DNA of 64,000 bases from Pohlia nutans (Eukaryota > Streptophyta > Bryopsida > Bryales > Mniaceae): the NCBI GenBank assembly GCA_022496805.1, contig CM040085.1:26379811-26443810 (forward strand), written 5' to 3'. This document shows, piece by piece, positions 22,766 through 34,836 of this stretch. The position numbers were made by a program, and so were the translations under genes. A model generated the notes under the pieces. The model saw only the letters and a program-made list of their open reading frames with translations, was not told the DNA's origin and did not search any database. The first letter of the stretch is position 1. Every line of letters starts with the position of its first letter.

Positions 22766-23347
22766 CTCTTAAAGGCCCAACCGACCCATGTAAGGTTGAT
22801 GAATGATTGTTTTCATCCATATCTCTTTCCTCATGAACATCTTCACCATGAAACATTTTTTAGAAATACTTCATCAAGTTGTTTTCCTATCCAACGGTTG
22901 GATTCGGTGTTATTAGAGTACATACTTCTCTAAAATTACAAACGTATAAGTATGTGAAATTTTGACCAAGCTAAAATTGCATTGAATTTAGTTCAAAAGT
23001 GGCCATGCAAAAATGAGGTCATAGATTTAAAGGACACAAAAATTTCAAAAAATCACCACGTCAATAGTATCTCATTTCAAAACCGATTCACCCTTTTTTA
23101 CTCAAAATTATTAATATTTTTTTTGTAATCAAATTTAGAAGGAATTTTTAATTTTTCCTTTCAAATTTTATAATAAAATATCGGTGATAGCATTGGTGAA
23201 TCTAACCATATGGATGAAATCTAAAATTCAAAATCTACAACTTTCATTTGTATATCAATTCCAAAATATTCCTCCAAACAATACTTTATAATGGTTTTTT
23301 TTCAAATTGTTAATTCCAAGGGACACCTTGTGACCTTTAGGGGTTAA
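22762..23347 (+). mobile_element. M-family TTAA element
   Basis: It starts TTAACTCTTAAAGGCCCAAC and ends GACCTTTAGGGGTTAA; length 586 bp. It is similar over most of its length to N at 63199-63787 (589 bp), for example TCATCAAGTTGTTTTCCTAT, TAGAGTACATA and AAAATTGCATTGA. The left TTAA is shared with element L. The right end is followed by a second GGGTTAA (23348-23354), also seen after element O. Confidence 0.88.
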
Positions 23348-23561
23348 GGGTTAAGCTTAAGATCTTCGACAAGATCCCTTATTCCCAATGCTAGATGCTA
23401 TTCCCTGACAAAATATAGGCAAAATTCAGAGGTGAGCAGTACATGGGCTGAAGAACCTTATGGCTGCTTCCGGAATGGTCACGCCGACGTGCCAACCTAC
23501 TCTTACGGAGTACTAAGCAGTGTATCGTCAGATGTAACAGCTTGTTTTCCTAATTAAATTT

Positions 23562-23945
23562 CCACGTCAGATTTTTTACAGCGTCCACGTCATCCTCAAC
23601 CAGTCACAGGATAACTTGTGGCACTATTAAACGAAAAATGAGTCGCGAAACTGGCCATGACGTGGGGGTAAAGAGCCTGGGTTGTGATTGGCACTTTTAA
23701 GTTGCAGAAAGAGAATCTGCAGAGAATCCCAAGGGGGGCTCCAAGGAGTCCGTTGGGTCATGATATCAGAAATGAGTAAATTTTCTTAATCACCAGTCAC
23801 AGTGAGCGGGGCAGGGGCACACTCAACTGTGGTCCACTGCTGCGTCGACCAGCCCATAAATGGGAGCTCCAGGGCCCAGGCCCAAGGACGTCTGGACAGA
23901 AGGGTTCATGGACAAAAAGCGAACTCTCACCAGCCTGCCACGTCA
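23562..23945. promoter_or_regulatory. cluster of four CCACGTCA motifs upstream of the GATA gene
   Basis: CCACGTCA or its complement TGACGTGG occurs at 23562-23569, 23585-23592, 23658-23665 and 23938-23945, about 220-600 bp before the likely transcription start. This ACGT-core motif is the classical target type of plant bZIP factors such as the HY5 and ABF groups. Regulation of the GATA gene by such factors is inference from motif density. Confidence 0.55.
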
Positions 23946-24162
23946 CCGCCATTAAATTCCCCTAAACGGATGGATGGTAGCGAACGAGGCAATCAATAAT
24001 CCCAACGAAGAGATAAGGACGAAAAACACGATACGGATGAATCTCATCTCGGACCGCCGAACCGGACCCTGAACCGACGCCTAGAAGTCTAGAACGAATG
24101 TTTCCGGTCCACAGCTCCGAGATAACGTACAGTGCGGGTCGATTGGTTGCGCCGCTATCGGC

Positions 24163-24206
24163 TCTATACATACGTTTGCTCTCTCTCTCTCTCGATCGAT
24201 CGACCG
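24163..24206 (+). promoter_or_regulatory. core promoter candidate of the GATA gene: TATA-like box and CT tract
   Basis: CTCTATACATACG at about 24163 is a TATA-like element. It is followed within 15 bp by an uninterrupted CT run and then GATCGATCGACC repeats. Pyrimidine tracts are common at plant transcription starts and in leaders. The spacing to the ATG leaves a leader of about 420 bp. Confidence 0.45.
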
Positions 24207-24392
24207 ACCGATCGATTTCCCGCTCTGGTAGAAATAGTACTACTAGCTAATCATGTACTCTGACTCACTCGTACAGAAGAGAATTCCCTGGTCGATCGAT
24301 CCATAGACAGATAGAAAGCCGACTAAGTTTCAGTTCTGTTTTCCGCCTTAGTATACATTCCTGATCAGGCAGTTCTTCGTTCGTTGGATTCC

Positions 24393-24494
24393 ATGGATAT
24401 CGATTGCTGTTGCTGTCCCGGTCGAGGGTTGACTATGAGCTGGCGATGCAGCTGGATGGGTGCTATGGGGAGCACGAGTAGTCGACGTGAGTAA
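24393..24494 (+). promoter_or_regulatory. upstream ORF in the GATA leader overlapping a possible leader intron
   Basis: The first long upstream ATG opens a 33-codon frame, MDIDCCCCPGRG..., ending TAA at 24492. The end of this uORF contains a strong donor GTGAGTAAC (24487). A matching acceptor TTTTTAG at 24606 lies 16 bp before the main ATG, so a 120-bp leader intron is plausible. Splicing would change the uORF end to TGA shortly after the junction. Both features are sequence predictions only. Confidence 0.4.
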
Positions 24495-24622
24495 CAGCTT
24501 GAGTTCTGTCTTTTTTGAAGGTTTCGATCGATCGCACGTACCGATCGGGGTTGGGGTCGATCGCTAGGTGTTTGGGTTTGAATTTGGCGAGCTCCGATGT
24601 TTTTAGTTTGAGGTGACGGAAG

Positions 24623-25660
24623 ATGGAGGAGCCCAGTTACTGTAATCTCTCCTTAGCGGTGGACTGCACGCTGTCATTAGGGTCGACCACATTACGAAGT
24701 GGTGGTGGCAGCATTCCTGCGCGTTTGTCACGCGCTGGATCGCCTGATCACGACCTCACTTGGTCGCTTGCAGTGCGATCGGGCCGCACGTGCGAGCCTG
24801 AGCCCGCAGAACAGGCTATGTCGTGGGGTGGGAGCTCCGATGTCGTCTCGCCGGACTATTACCCTCAGGTATGTATGGTGTTATAAACTTCCCATGCTCA
24901 CAGTAAGAATCGATTTTTTTCTAGAGGGGTTCGCTCAAATTTGGACATGTTTCCAGGTTGATGACGCGGTCAAGGCATGGCCACGAACTTCCTCGACTCA
25001 CAGTTACAAGGACGAGAGTGTGAAAACTTCGAAGGCGCTGTTTAGTATGATCAAGTCCAGCCAAAGCTATGGCAGCCATCGTTCCAGTCGACAACCAGGC
25101 TGGTTATCGTCGTACATCCCATCGACGCATGTAGTGGACGTGAAAGAGGGCGACAGCTTCGTGCGTGTGTGCGCTCACTGCGGAACCTCCAAGACTCCAC
25201 TGTGGCGCAACGGGCCGGGAGGGCCAAAGGTACTAATATCTAGATATCCTTGGGATAGTTCGTACGTACTGATTGCTTAAACGAAGCCATAAATCTAACG
25301 ATCGGTTGGTTTGTGTGGCAGTCGTTGTGTAATGCGTGCGGCATTCGCTTCAAGAAAGCAGGGCGACGATCCGCGGCGAACGGCGATCTGCAGCTGTCGC
25401 CTCCCACTACCCCGAAAGCGGTGAAGCGGAAGTCGGAGGCTCAGTACTGGGGGATCCCGAAGCCACGAAAACGAAGCCGAGGCTCTGAAACTGTGAGTTC
25501 CATAACATGGCAGTCGTGTCTTCTAACGCCCAAGAGCACGGATCCCCAAGAGTCGTCGAAGTCTGATGATCTGAGCCTGCACATGGGATCGTACTCGTCG
25601 GATGAAGAAGAGGGCGCCGTGTTGCTTATGGCGCTCTCCTGCGGCCTGATGAATGACTGA
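24623..25660 (+). CDS. B-class GATA transcription factor with C-terminal LLM motif (GNC/CGA1 type)
   Basis: Three exons join in frame: 24623-24868, 24957-25229 and 25322-25660, giving 285 residues. All introns are GT-AG. The zinc finger is C-X2-C-X18-C-X2-C (C154, C157, C176, C179): CAHCGTSKTPLWRNGPGGPK then SLCNACGIRFKKAGRR. The intron between GPK and SLCNACG is the usual place in plant B-GATAs. The C-terminus VLLMALSCGLMND carries the Leu-Leu-Met motif that defines LLM-domain B-GATAs. In other plants these nuclear proteins bind GATA sites and promote greening, chloroplast development and related light and hormone responses. A Ser-rich basic stretch follows the finger, then an acidic stretch before the LLM motif. 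The start ATG is the first in this frame after the leader. No lesion was seen, so the gene appears intact. Confidence 0.93.
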
Positions 25661-28008
25661 AACCTCCTCATGCGCCGATCAATCGGTTGCATACGGCTTT
25701 GTAAATACTCAGTAGAGATCGAGTCACACTGAAACTTACGTCGATCGATTGATCGGGCCCTTGTTGATTATCACAAATTTTGCCTCCGAGGTGGTTTTTT
25801 TGCATCCTTTGATGTTGGATCCATAGGGACTAAACAGGTCGAGGTCATAGCTTACCATTTCCGTGTAGCTGACATTTCCAACCTGATGTTGCTCAAGGCA
25901 GAGCTCTACTCTGATCTTTGAAAAGAATAAAGAGGAATTTTTTGCCTGTTTTGATTGATACGTACTTACTGGCCGTAGTTCTTTCTGGGGAAATGAGCGT
26001 CCTCTGTGCACGGGCTGTGGCAGATCTCACGCTAGCGTAGCTTTGACTGGTGATTTAGGTCCGGACTGTGAGCGTTTCGCTGTTCAGTAACCTAAATCAG
26101 ATCATCTGAAGTACAATGGAAGATTCTGCCCGGGTTGTTTGACTGAGAGGAGAGGAATAGATTCGCATTTCTGGTGAAAAGTGGACGGGATCTAACATTT
26201 CTTTTTCGTCTCACACAAAACTGTTTGACTGTTTTCTGAAAAGAATAGAAGCTTGACTGTGCTAGTGCACCCAACTGTCCATCTGACAACATATAAAAAA
26301 ACAGGACAGCATTTGGATTCAATCTAGATTTGGATTCAATATGCCAAAGAATGGTATGCAACAACATGGTAGTGATGGTACTTCTGTTAGTTCACAATTG
26401 TCTGTGTGGGAGCTATGGTAGTGATTGTTGGAAGCCTGGGGATTCTTCTTTAAAATTCTTCGATTCAAGCTGCAAGATGTTTTGTATTTTGGTAATCACT
26501 TTGGAATTCACAATTGTTATCAGAAATATATAATTCATTTTTCTCTAAAACCTAAAATTACAAAGGTGTGAAGTATAAGTATACTCAAGCCTCGTCATTT
26601 CCTGTATATTCACGTTGCTAGTTAAGTATAGCACACGTGATTTTGATCTTGGTAGCGAAGTTGGCAGCAATTCTTCCAACTTCACAGTGGTCCTTCAGGC
26701 CATAATTACTCTTTGCTAATGTGGATGCTAATAGGCACATCCACTTTGGGTGCTTCTCTTGCCCAAGGATGTACTATAAGTTATATTGGTGGATCGTGTG
26801 CATTCAAAGGGTTTTATTTTTTATTTTTTTTGGGAGGGGCTATGAAGTAATGCGAATATTCTATGGTATAAAAATATATCCATAGTATATTCTATGGATA
26901 TTCTTTAAATTTGTTTTTTGGGCACCCTATGTTATTTGTAATGGAAATTTTGACATGTAAATTATGCTATTTTACATCAAAAAGATTCAAATTTTTCTCT
27001 TAAATGAATTAAAATAACCCTTACTTTTGATTGCACGTTGCCAACAAAAACTTGGGAGTGCATCCATGGGTTCTCTTGCAATTATGGTAGATGAAAAATG
27101 GGCTCTTACTTAAAAACTACACAACCACAAAATAGGGATTATCTAGAGTATCTTCAATTTGTTCAAAAAACAGGTTTTGGATTTACAAATAGTAGATAGG
27201 GCTACCCTATAATACAAAATTATTGTGGATATTCACAGTGGGTTGGAAAATCCACTGAATTATTATTTTTGTTTTACAAATAGTAGATAGTGCTACCCTA
27301 TAAAACAAAATCATTGTGGATATTCACAGTGGGTTGGAAAATCCACTGAATTTTTTTTTTTGTTTTGTTTTTTTTTTTAAGAACTAGGGCTCCTAACTTT
27401 TAGTCACTTAAAACTCATCGAGTTGTGTTCACATGCAAGAGATGATAGCCTCAAAATTGAACCTGGTACATATGATTTGCCGACCGAGTGTCTGATGTAT
27501 CTTGGTTACTGTTGCTTTAATTTTGGAAAATGGGCTTACTCTTTGTCCGGCATCTAATCGTGACATCAAGCCGGTTCACAAGAAATTGAGTTTACGTTTG
27601 TAATTTACCATGCTACCACTGTAGTTAGTGCAAACAACATTTTTTTTATTTTTTTATTTTTTTTAAGCGAAACTCGATCAGATTCTCCCTAATAGTACCA
27701 CGTATGAAGAGTGCACTGCTCCGGATCAGAGTGCATGGAGGACTCGTGAGAGGTTGGGAATGCTACAGAAAATGGATGACGTGGAATTCATAATATAGAG
27801 AAAGTGGATGGAAACTCGTGCGTGGATGCATACTTTGGATTCTGACTTACTGTCTAAATTCAGCTTACTTTTAAGCAAGTGTTTTGTTTTGCATTGAGTA
27901 GCCTATCCCAAAATAAAAGCCGCACTGAGGAGCCATTTAAATGATGTCATTACGATGGATTCTAAAACGAGCTCCAGTGGCCAGTGAAGGTGGGGATTAT
28001 ATGGCTCA
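25661..28008. other. 3-prime flank of the GATA gene and intergenic DNA
   Basis: No further gene was recognised. 26850-26905 contains a small inverted repeat around TATCCATAGTATATTCTATGGATA-type sequence. 27182-27355 is a tandem duplication (listed separately), followed by a poly-T stretch at 27347-27380. 27610-27670 is also T-rich. Confidence 0.45.
27182..27355. repeat. 91-bp tandem duplication
   Basis: Two copies of a unit starting TTTACAAATAGTAGATAG (27182 and 27273) are nearly identical and both end GGTTGGAAAATCCACTGAAT. The high identity indicates a recent duplication. Confidence 0.9.
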
Positions 28009-29124
28009 TTAGAGCAGCTCCACCGCAGCCCTCCCAGAGTCTCTCGCTCTCCAGAACTAGATGAAAAGTGCCAAGGGCCCTTCCAAAATGCCTCTTGACT
28101 ATGGATCCTAGCGTGTTAACCCTTTAGTGCCTAGGGTACTGTAGCAGACAGCTCTGGATTTCAGTGGGTTTTTCCACTGTGGTTGAGACTACCAAAAATA
28201 GAATGTGTTAAATTAGAAAGTAACCGTACAATTCTATTCTCAACTCGAGAGCACACATTTTATTAAAATTTGAGAATCATCCGATGGTGGGATCGGAAGA
28301 TTATAGTATGTATTTGAACTGTATAATGCACGCTCAAAAACGAGATTTTGGGGGGTGTGTGACTTCAAAGTTAAATAGAATTTGAGGTAAATTTTCAAAA
28401 ATAAAAGCAAAGACGTTCAGCTATGCCCTATGTCAACACCTCTCCGTTGCAATCTTTCATATCAAAAATAGACTCACACATAATTATTGTGAGATTTATA
28501 AGTGAAAGTGACTTGTCCATGTACGGTTTAAGACAAAATTTTATACGTTGAAAATTGACAGGAGTGGGTACATTAGTCAAGATCGGATTACACACACTAA
28601 TGGAAGATGAAGAAGAGAACACAATCCAAAAAAATAAAACAAGATAACAAACTTCCAAACACAAGAAATACTACACAATACATATGTTGTATTTATAAGT
28701 ATTTACTGTATTTTCAAGTATTTGCAATATTTTTGCGTTCTGTTGATAGGTATTTTGATAGTTGTACAATTCCAAATTGAAAATTTCTTTTTCTGGAAGG
28801 TGCGTAATGTATGTGCGCAAATCTGAACTTTAGAACTGAAGTTCCAATTCTTCACGAATTCTCTGTTATATGCATTTCCGACGTTGCAATGACCATAATC
28901 TGGCTTGCTAGGCACTAAAGGGTTAAGAAATGGCCCTTCAAATCACTATTTAGTTGACTATATCCCCACATTCTACTTGTGATTGGTCCATTGACTATTT
29001 GATGTGCACTTTTGATGTGTGAGGGGCCTCCAAGGGTGGGGGAGTGTAAGTGCAAGGGCTCTTCAAATGTAAATGAATAATTTCAACGAGTCATCTCTAG
29101 CGTGTAGGAGTGGGGATGCTCTTA
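28009..29124. mobile_element. Tourist/Harbinger-like MITE with TTA target duplication, host to element E
   Basis: The left end is TTA followed by GAGCAGCTCCACCGCAGCC. The right end is GGAGTGGGGATGCTC followed by TTA. The ends are imperfect inverted repeats and the flanking TTA fits the 3-bp duplication of PIF/Harbinger MITEs. Without element E inside it (28116-28926) it is about 309 bp, a normal MITE size. Both halves contain similar GGGCCCTTC / GGCCCTTCAAAT words. Confidence 0.65.
28116..28926 (-). mobile_element. D-family TTAA element (copy E)
   Basis: It starts TTAACCCTTTAGTGCCTAGG and ends CTAGGCACTAAAGGGTTAA; length 811 bp. In reverse orientation it is similar throughout to D (18916-19742), including the ATTTGCAATATTTT-type repeats and the block AAATTTTCAAAAATAAAAG. 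It is inserted within a Tourist-like MITE. Confidence 0.92.
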
Positions 29125-30084
29125 GCAAAAAGGCTTATGGGAATTTTTTTCAGCCTTAAAGGCTGATGCCACTTTGCTTTTGTTGAATACCGAAGGCTGC
29201 CTACCTTGTAGAAGTATGACGAATGGGCTACAATGGTGGATTTTATTAAGAGCAAAACAGGCGAAGGTCATACGTTGTATGTTGAAACTTACTTTGAATC
29301 TTCAGTCGTGTACAATGTATGACCCGCCTAGGCTCAGAAGGAGGCGATTTAGGGTTTAGGGGGCGAACGTCAGGGCCAACAAAGGTAGTTGGCAGCAGGT
29401 CACGATGATGTCACTAGGGCTAATGCAGATCCAGCCAACCTGGCAATCAGGCCACGCATCATGCGACGGTGGAAAGCATCAGGCAATTATTCCATTAAAT
29501 TATTATTTTTCCTTTGTTGCGATTAGCCACATGAATACAAATGTAGCCACCTGGCGAAAATTCGCTCACTTTAACTTCACTGCCAGTTGCTAATAGGGGA
29601 ATCAAAGGAGGATTACAATCATAAGCTGTAGTCCAGGTTTATCACTGTAATTAATCTCAAAGCGCCTTTTTTTAATCTGGCCTAAATATAATCAGACATC
29701 GAAATTATGTTTTCAAAGATCTGAAACTTAGATGCAAAACTTATTCCTTCATTGCCGAAATATTCATCCATTTACGCAAAGTATGATTCAATCCTGATGA
29801 CTTCATCTGAAATCCCTGGCCACAACTGAACGGAACGCCACATATATTAATAACATGTTGCAAAATGAAATCCATCATGGCGAGCTGAGCTAATCAGCCT
29901 ATCGGAGATGAAGGTGCGTGGCTCAAAAGCCATGATCTCTATGGCTCATGTCAGAAACTTTTTAATGCAGATTCAAGCCAAACTGGGACGATATCCTGTG
30001 CCGTATAAAGTTGGCAGCTCAGTCAATGTTTCTGTCTACGTGTCCTGACTCTTGTCAGCGTCGTCTCATGAGCTTGCTTCTGTC
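29125..30084. other. intergenic DNA without recognised features
   Basis: Several short frames (for example 29174-29359 and 29405-29593) have no recognisable motif. No RNA gene or element end was seen. Confidence 0.4.
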
Positions 30085-30690
30085 AACTCTGCAATCTGCA
30101 AGGGCTCATGGCCCATTCACACCAAGCCCCTGCCGCACTTGCATCTGCGTTCCCGAAATGGAAGAAGGTAAAATCGAGAAACACAAAAATATTCAAAGCC
30201 TTATCTTTTCTTGCTTCAACCGCTGTTCAAGCACTGTGCAACTGCATTAGGGCGAGTCCCCATGGGCCACCCGTGCCCACTCTCTGCAGAGAGAATAAAC
30301 CAATTTTAGCTCCTGCTTTGGATTAGAGGACGGGTGCTAAAGCGATAGGACGGGCTTGGCACTTCCTCAAACCAAGGCCGCTGTCTTTTAGAGACCCGCT
30401 CTCACTTTTATTAGAGAAGAATCAGAGAAGGTTGAACAGTGAACCGGTTGTCTATTATCTGCAAGAGCGGGGACGGGCGGCCCATGGGGAGAGGCTCTTA
30501 CAGTGCCGTAAGTAGAGCCATGCTCTATTTTTACGTTGCGTTTCTTTCTGTTGTGCGTTAGAGTAATTTCTAATTGCGTATTTTATATTTTTTTGGTTGA
30601 CAACAGATTCCCTCAAAGTTACCTGACGCATGCATGGTTGCGGCAGCATTAGTGTATGTGAATGGGCCATCAGTCACTGTCTTGCTTTTT
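30085..30690. mobile_element. foldback element with ~200-bp imperfect inverted arms
   Basis: The left arm contains GGCTCATGGCCCATTCACA, then TGCCGCACTTGCATCTGCG, then CCCCATGGGCCACCCGTGCC. Read backwards, the right arm has ATGGCCCATTCACATAC, TGCTGCCGCAACCATGCATG and CCCCATGGGCCGCCCGTCCC in the same order. Such long inverted arms indicate a DNA transposon relic or foldback MITE. Exact ends and target duplication could not be fixed, and the superfamily is unknown. Confidence 0.55.
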
Positions 30691-32087
30691 CAACAAGAAG
30701 AATTCTCAACAAGGGTCCCCTTTGAAACCGGTATGAATCAAGAGTCCATTTTTTTTTAAAGCTCTACACCAAATCTAATGCAGAAGTGCATCCCCACCAT
30801 GTGGCCGTTTTAGGAGTGCAATGGGTTGTGATGCTGCTCTCGCTCCTCGACGCTCCCCACCTTGATGGCGCCAACAGTCAATTTATCCCCGGTCCCTTCA
30901 AATTTTGGCCCTCACATAGGAGGATGTAGTCTACGTAGCATCCTTCTAAGCACCGGTAGACCGGATCTCAACCCTTAACTTGGCATTTGACTTGAGCAGA
31001 GAACATACATGGTAGGTTGGAAGCCCGTTGGAAGAATTGACATGGCATTGCAGGTCTAGGTGGGGTATGCAAATAATATCAATAGTTGACGCAACTGAAC
31101 AAGTTTGGATGGAGTGTGCAACTTCACTCGCCAATGCATTCCACAAACATTCGTGCCATTCATAGCATGGCGTGAAGATTTGCACCAAGATGGTGGCGAT
31201 GCCCTAAGAGCATTTGCATCCTTGCACTCTAAAACTCGCATGTTGAAATTACAAATCTATATTTGAAGAGCCCTTCAACTTTAAGTTCTATACCTTTGGT
31301 GTTCACCTAATAGTCAATGAATTAATCACAAGTAGATTGCATGATATATTCAAATAAACTTAAATATAAATAGCCATTTTTTAACAGAGTAGAATTGAAG
31401 TCTTGGAGGTTGTTTGTTTGAAAGGGCATGTAACATTTTTCATCCATTCTGGCTTTGGGTCATACCTTTTGATGCGGATACTTTTGGAGCATCTAAAGGG
31501 AGTCAATGCAAGTTCAAATGTAGAAAAACTAACAAAAGACTTTAGAAACATATGGATGAATCAAAAAAACTAATTCCAATAGAATTATCTGTAAAATCGA
31601 GCAAAAAATTCCACAAGATGAAACAAAGCAAAACTAGGTTTTGAGCTTGAAAGGCGACGAATATGAGTTGGAAGAGAAGCTTCCCCAATGCACACTCAAG
31701 TTTCCATATGAGCATCTCCACATGCCCCATGCCACCTCCATGCTCTTCCAAGCCCGATGGCTTGGCTAGTGATGTCTGATCTTGTCAGAAATGTGTAATT
31801 AAAGTACAAAAACACCTAGTAGCAGACCACGTTGCCCCTCAAGACTTTACATATAACTCTAATATGCTTGGAAAATGTTTGAATTCATTCATTGCTCAAA
31901 ATTTGCACGTCTTTTATTAAATTTATAATTTATTGTTTTATAATTTGAAATTTAATATAAATGACTAATATTACATGTTCTATCAGAAAAGAAAAAAGTC
32001 ACATCAAAATTTTCAAAAATAGGAAATAATGTAATATTACAACAATGTCAAGGTAAGAACTTTTTTGAAAATTCTCATAGTAGAGCT
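30691..32087. other. intergenic DNA without recognised genes
   Basis: A minus-strand frame of 80 codons at 30946-31188 has no recognisable motif. TAAGAGCATTTGCATCC at about 31206 resembles a Tourist end, but no partner end was found. The rest is AT-rich. Confidence 0.4.
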
Positions 32088-32636
32088 TTAACCCTTTCAG
32101 GCGCCTGCGTCCAGAATCTGAACGCCGGATGAGTTTGAGTCGCTCTATTTCTGTAGGTATGGTGATGTTTTTCATCCATCCAGTTTTTTGTTTATTCTTG
32201 TGCTAGTTGAATATCATTTGAACGGTATGGATCTTCAAAAACAGATAATGTGAATTTTTGAAAAATAACAAAAGTGATTTATGTCAAGTTTCAATCTTAG
32301 TTCAAAAAGAAAGACCTTAAACATGATTTTTCATAATAAGTAGAATCAAATAATGGAATCCACACCATCTAGTAGTGCATGTTATTCCAATTTCATTACA
32401 ATATTTTTAAAAATTTTTGTGTTAATTTTGGATTTTAAATTGAATTTCAAGAGAAAACCTTGCAAAATTACTTTAAAAATATCAATAATAAATATGATGA
32501 ATCCAACCGTACAGATGCTATCTTCACATTGACATTTACAACTTTGTTTTGTACATCAACTCCATTTTCGTTTTTCATCAACCATTTTATAACAAGTCTT
32601 TGAAAACAGTGTTGAATCGGGACGTTAAAGGGTTAA
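32088..32636 (+). mobile_element. A-family TTAA element, intact copy
   Basis: It starts TTAACCCTTTCAGGCGCCTG with CGTCCAGAATCTGAACG shortly after, and ends GGGACGTTAAAGGGTTAA; length 549 bp. It is the uninterrupted reference for the split copy at 3002-4131 and for the truncated copies at 2688-2953 and 47935-48102. An internal ATCCAACCGTACAGATG block is present. No coding sequence. Confidence 0.9.
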
Positions 32637-33826
32637 TCCAATTGATATAATTCAAGTTGGATTAGAAAAAAATTAATTTCCTAATAAAAAAAATGTTCAT
32701 TCTTTTTCCAATATAAAAAACTATAATTAAAAACGGTAGTTTTAAAGGGTAGTCCATGGCAATGACTGTAAAATGGTTGGTTGAGATCTTAGAGGTTAAA
32801 TGGGCAATTCAAGACATTCTATATTATGCCTCCAAATATAGATGAATTCTCAATTTCACATTCATCCGGTAGACAATGTATCTAATTCCGCTTTGGCATT
32901 TTGTCAAATGTAGATTTCAACTACATTCAAGTTTGATGTGGAAACATCACTTCCTCCTCGTAAACTAGAAAGTCCTTAATATCACACTTTCCAATACTGG
33001 TACCACATTTTAATATGTGTAGAGAATACATTTTTATCGTGTAAACATGCGATTAGACACTTTCCACATGCCAAATGTGTATTGGTTATCAAAGAGGTGG
33101 TATAAAAAAGTTTTGCCTCTATGTAAAGAGATCCTCAATCAAGTGATGATAGGATAAGCCAAAATTGGCAAGAGGCCTTGGTTTGCATTGTTGGGACATT
33201 TGGAGCAACTGATTTTTTTCTGCTCAATTTTTGGCAGAATCTTACTTGATTTTTTATTTTATTTTATTTTTGACACAAATAAAGGGGAGCCCTTTACTGC
33301 AAGAAAAAAGGACACAAATACAACCCGAACCCGCCAGGACCGGCGAGGACAAGAAAAACCTAATCCTCGCTAATCGAGCTAAATCTAGGAGAATCTTACT
33401 TGATTTTGGGAGTGGCTACTTTTACACTAAAAATATTGGACAATAAGTGAATGAAATCGTCAAAGTCCTCTATTTTTTTTAAATCGCCATTATTTGAATG
33501 AAAATGCCTTATAAATGCCTAATAAATGCCTTACTATAAATTTAATAATAGATAAGTTTATGGATATATATGGATGGTTCTATCCAGATTTTCCCCTACC
33601 TAGTGGGTGCGTGTCACTCTTCCAACAACAACCAAAAATAAATAAAAGGAAAAAAAGAAAAAATGGCTGATTTGGAGGGAAGCATGGGTGTTCATAATGA
33701 GTGTTGGACATTTGTCTCTACAAGGGCATCTAATTTCATTGGCATGAGGATGACGTGGCGCTGGACACCCTGGTACGGATCCGGGCGTGAGGTGCTCTTT
33801 TGGCCACATCGGCCTCTAAGGTTGAT
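32637..33826. other. intergenic DNA without recognised genes
   Basis: Short frames near 33188-33446 overlap low-complexity T-rich sequence and show no motif. No element ends were identified. Confidence 0.4.
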
Positions 33827-34210
33827 TGTCCTAAAACCACCAACTTAAGCAATCTGGACTATTTTTGGCAGTCCTAAATTCGAAAAAAAAATATGACCAC
33901 ATTCGAAATAGGTTTTGACGAGGATTGCAAAAATTTGCAACATCTAATTTGCATTTGTTAATTTTATACAAAATTCCAAAGTGGAAAGTAACCTGTGACC
34001 CAAATCAAACCTCTAGGTTTCTCCATGTTCACACTTTGTTGTTCCTAATTCCGCTCATGAGCTAATCCAAAACCACCAACTATTTCTTCGCAATGCTTGG
34101 TGTGCCATTGGTCTCCTTCAATAGTAAAATTGGTGGTTTTAGGTCTCAACTGTGGTGGCCCCAAGAAAAGTCTATATGTCATAATTGGGGGAGGTGGTGG
34201 TTTTAGGACA
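33827..34210. mobile_element. MITE with TGTCCTAAAACCACC termini
   Basis: The left end TGTCCTAAAACCACCAAC and the right end GGTGGTGGTTTTAGGACA are inverted repeats of about 16 bp, 384 bp apart. The terminal word also occurs inside (CCAAAACCACCAAC at about 34068 and TTGGTGGTTTTAGG at 34130), giving subterminal repeats. The target duplication is unclear, so the superfamily is not assigned. Confidence 0.65.
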
Positions 34211-34225
34211 TCCTACCTTAAACTC

Positions 34226-34470
34226 TTCTGTTGCTTTCTACTTTCACTCACTTCCTTGTTTGTTCTGGGATGATAAAGTGCCGAAACAACGATAAAGTTT
34301 CCCATCTGGAATTTTCATTCGTTTGCCCACATCCGTTGATGTGTACTATTCTGTTGCTTTCTACATTGGGCACTTCATTGTTTCTCTCGGATGATAAAGT
34401 TCCAGAGGAACGATAAAGTTTCTCATTCGTTTCAGTTTCCAGTCCGTTTTCTCATCGTTGCCTATGATAA
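34226..34470. repeat. 123-bp tandem duplication
   Basis: Two units begin TTCTGTTGCTTTCTAC at 34226 and 34349. Each continues to GGATGATAAAGT and AACGATAAAGTTTC. Confidence 0.8.
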
Positions 34471-34836
34471 TCGTTGCCTAGGATTATATGACCATCAAAC
34501 AAGGGTATCGTTTTCGACATTCTTTTTTGATAGTAGAGTTAACTGAAAAGTCAGCCCAAAGAGGAAAGTTTTAGCAAATTGGTGTCGATTTCTCTTGAAC
34601 TCATATTGAAATATAAACAGTCCAAAATTAGTCTATGACGAGTTGGGAAACAATCTAATACAAGGCACTGTCATTATTCTCCATACCTCGCTATGGTTCC
34701 TACACCTTTCACCAAAGCTCCAAGTCCATGGCCCACAAGGGGACAATTTATGACACGACACTATTCAACCCAAGTATAGTTCAATACAAAGGTTAGAAGT
34801 AGAGCAAAAAGGGAGGTTGGATGCATTTCTTTTCGG

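Noticed and set aside
24699..24956. Alternative long reading of the GATA exon 2 frame from an ATG at 24699
   Set aside because: It reads through exon 1 in the wrong frame and through the 88-bp intron. The spliced model gives a proper protein start and phase.
31206..31400. Second Tourist-like MITE starting TAAGAGCATTTGCATCC
   Set aside because: No inverted partner end or TTA duplication could be found within a plausible distance.
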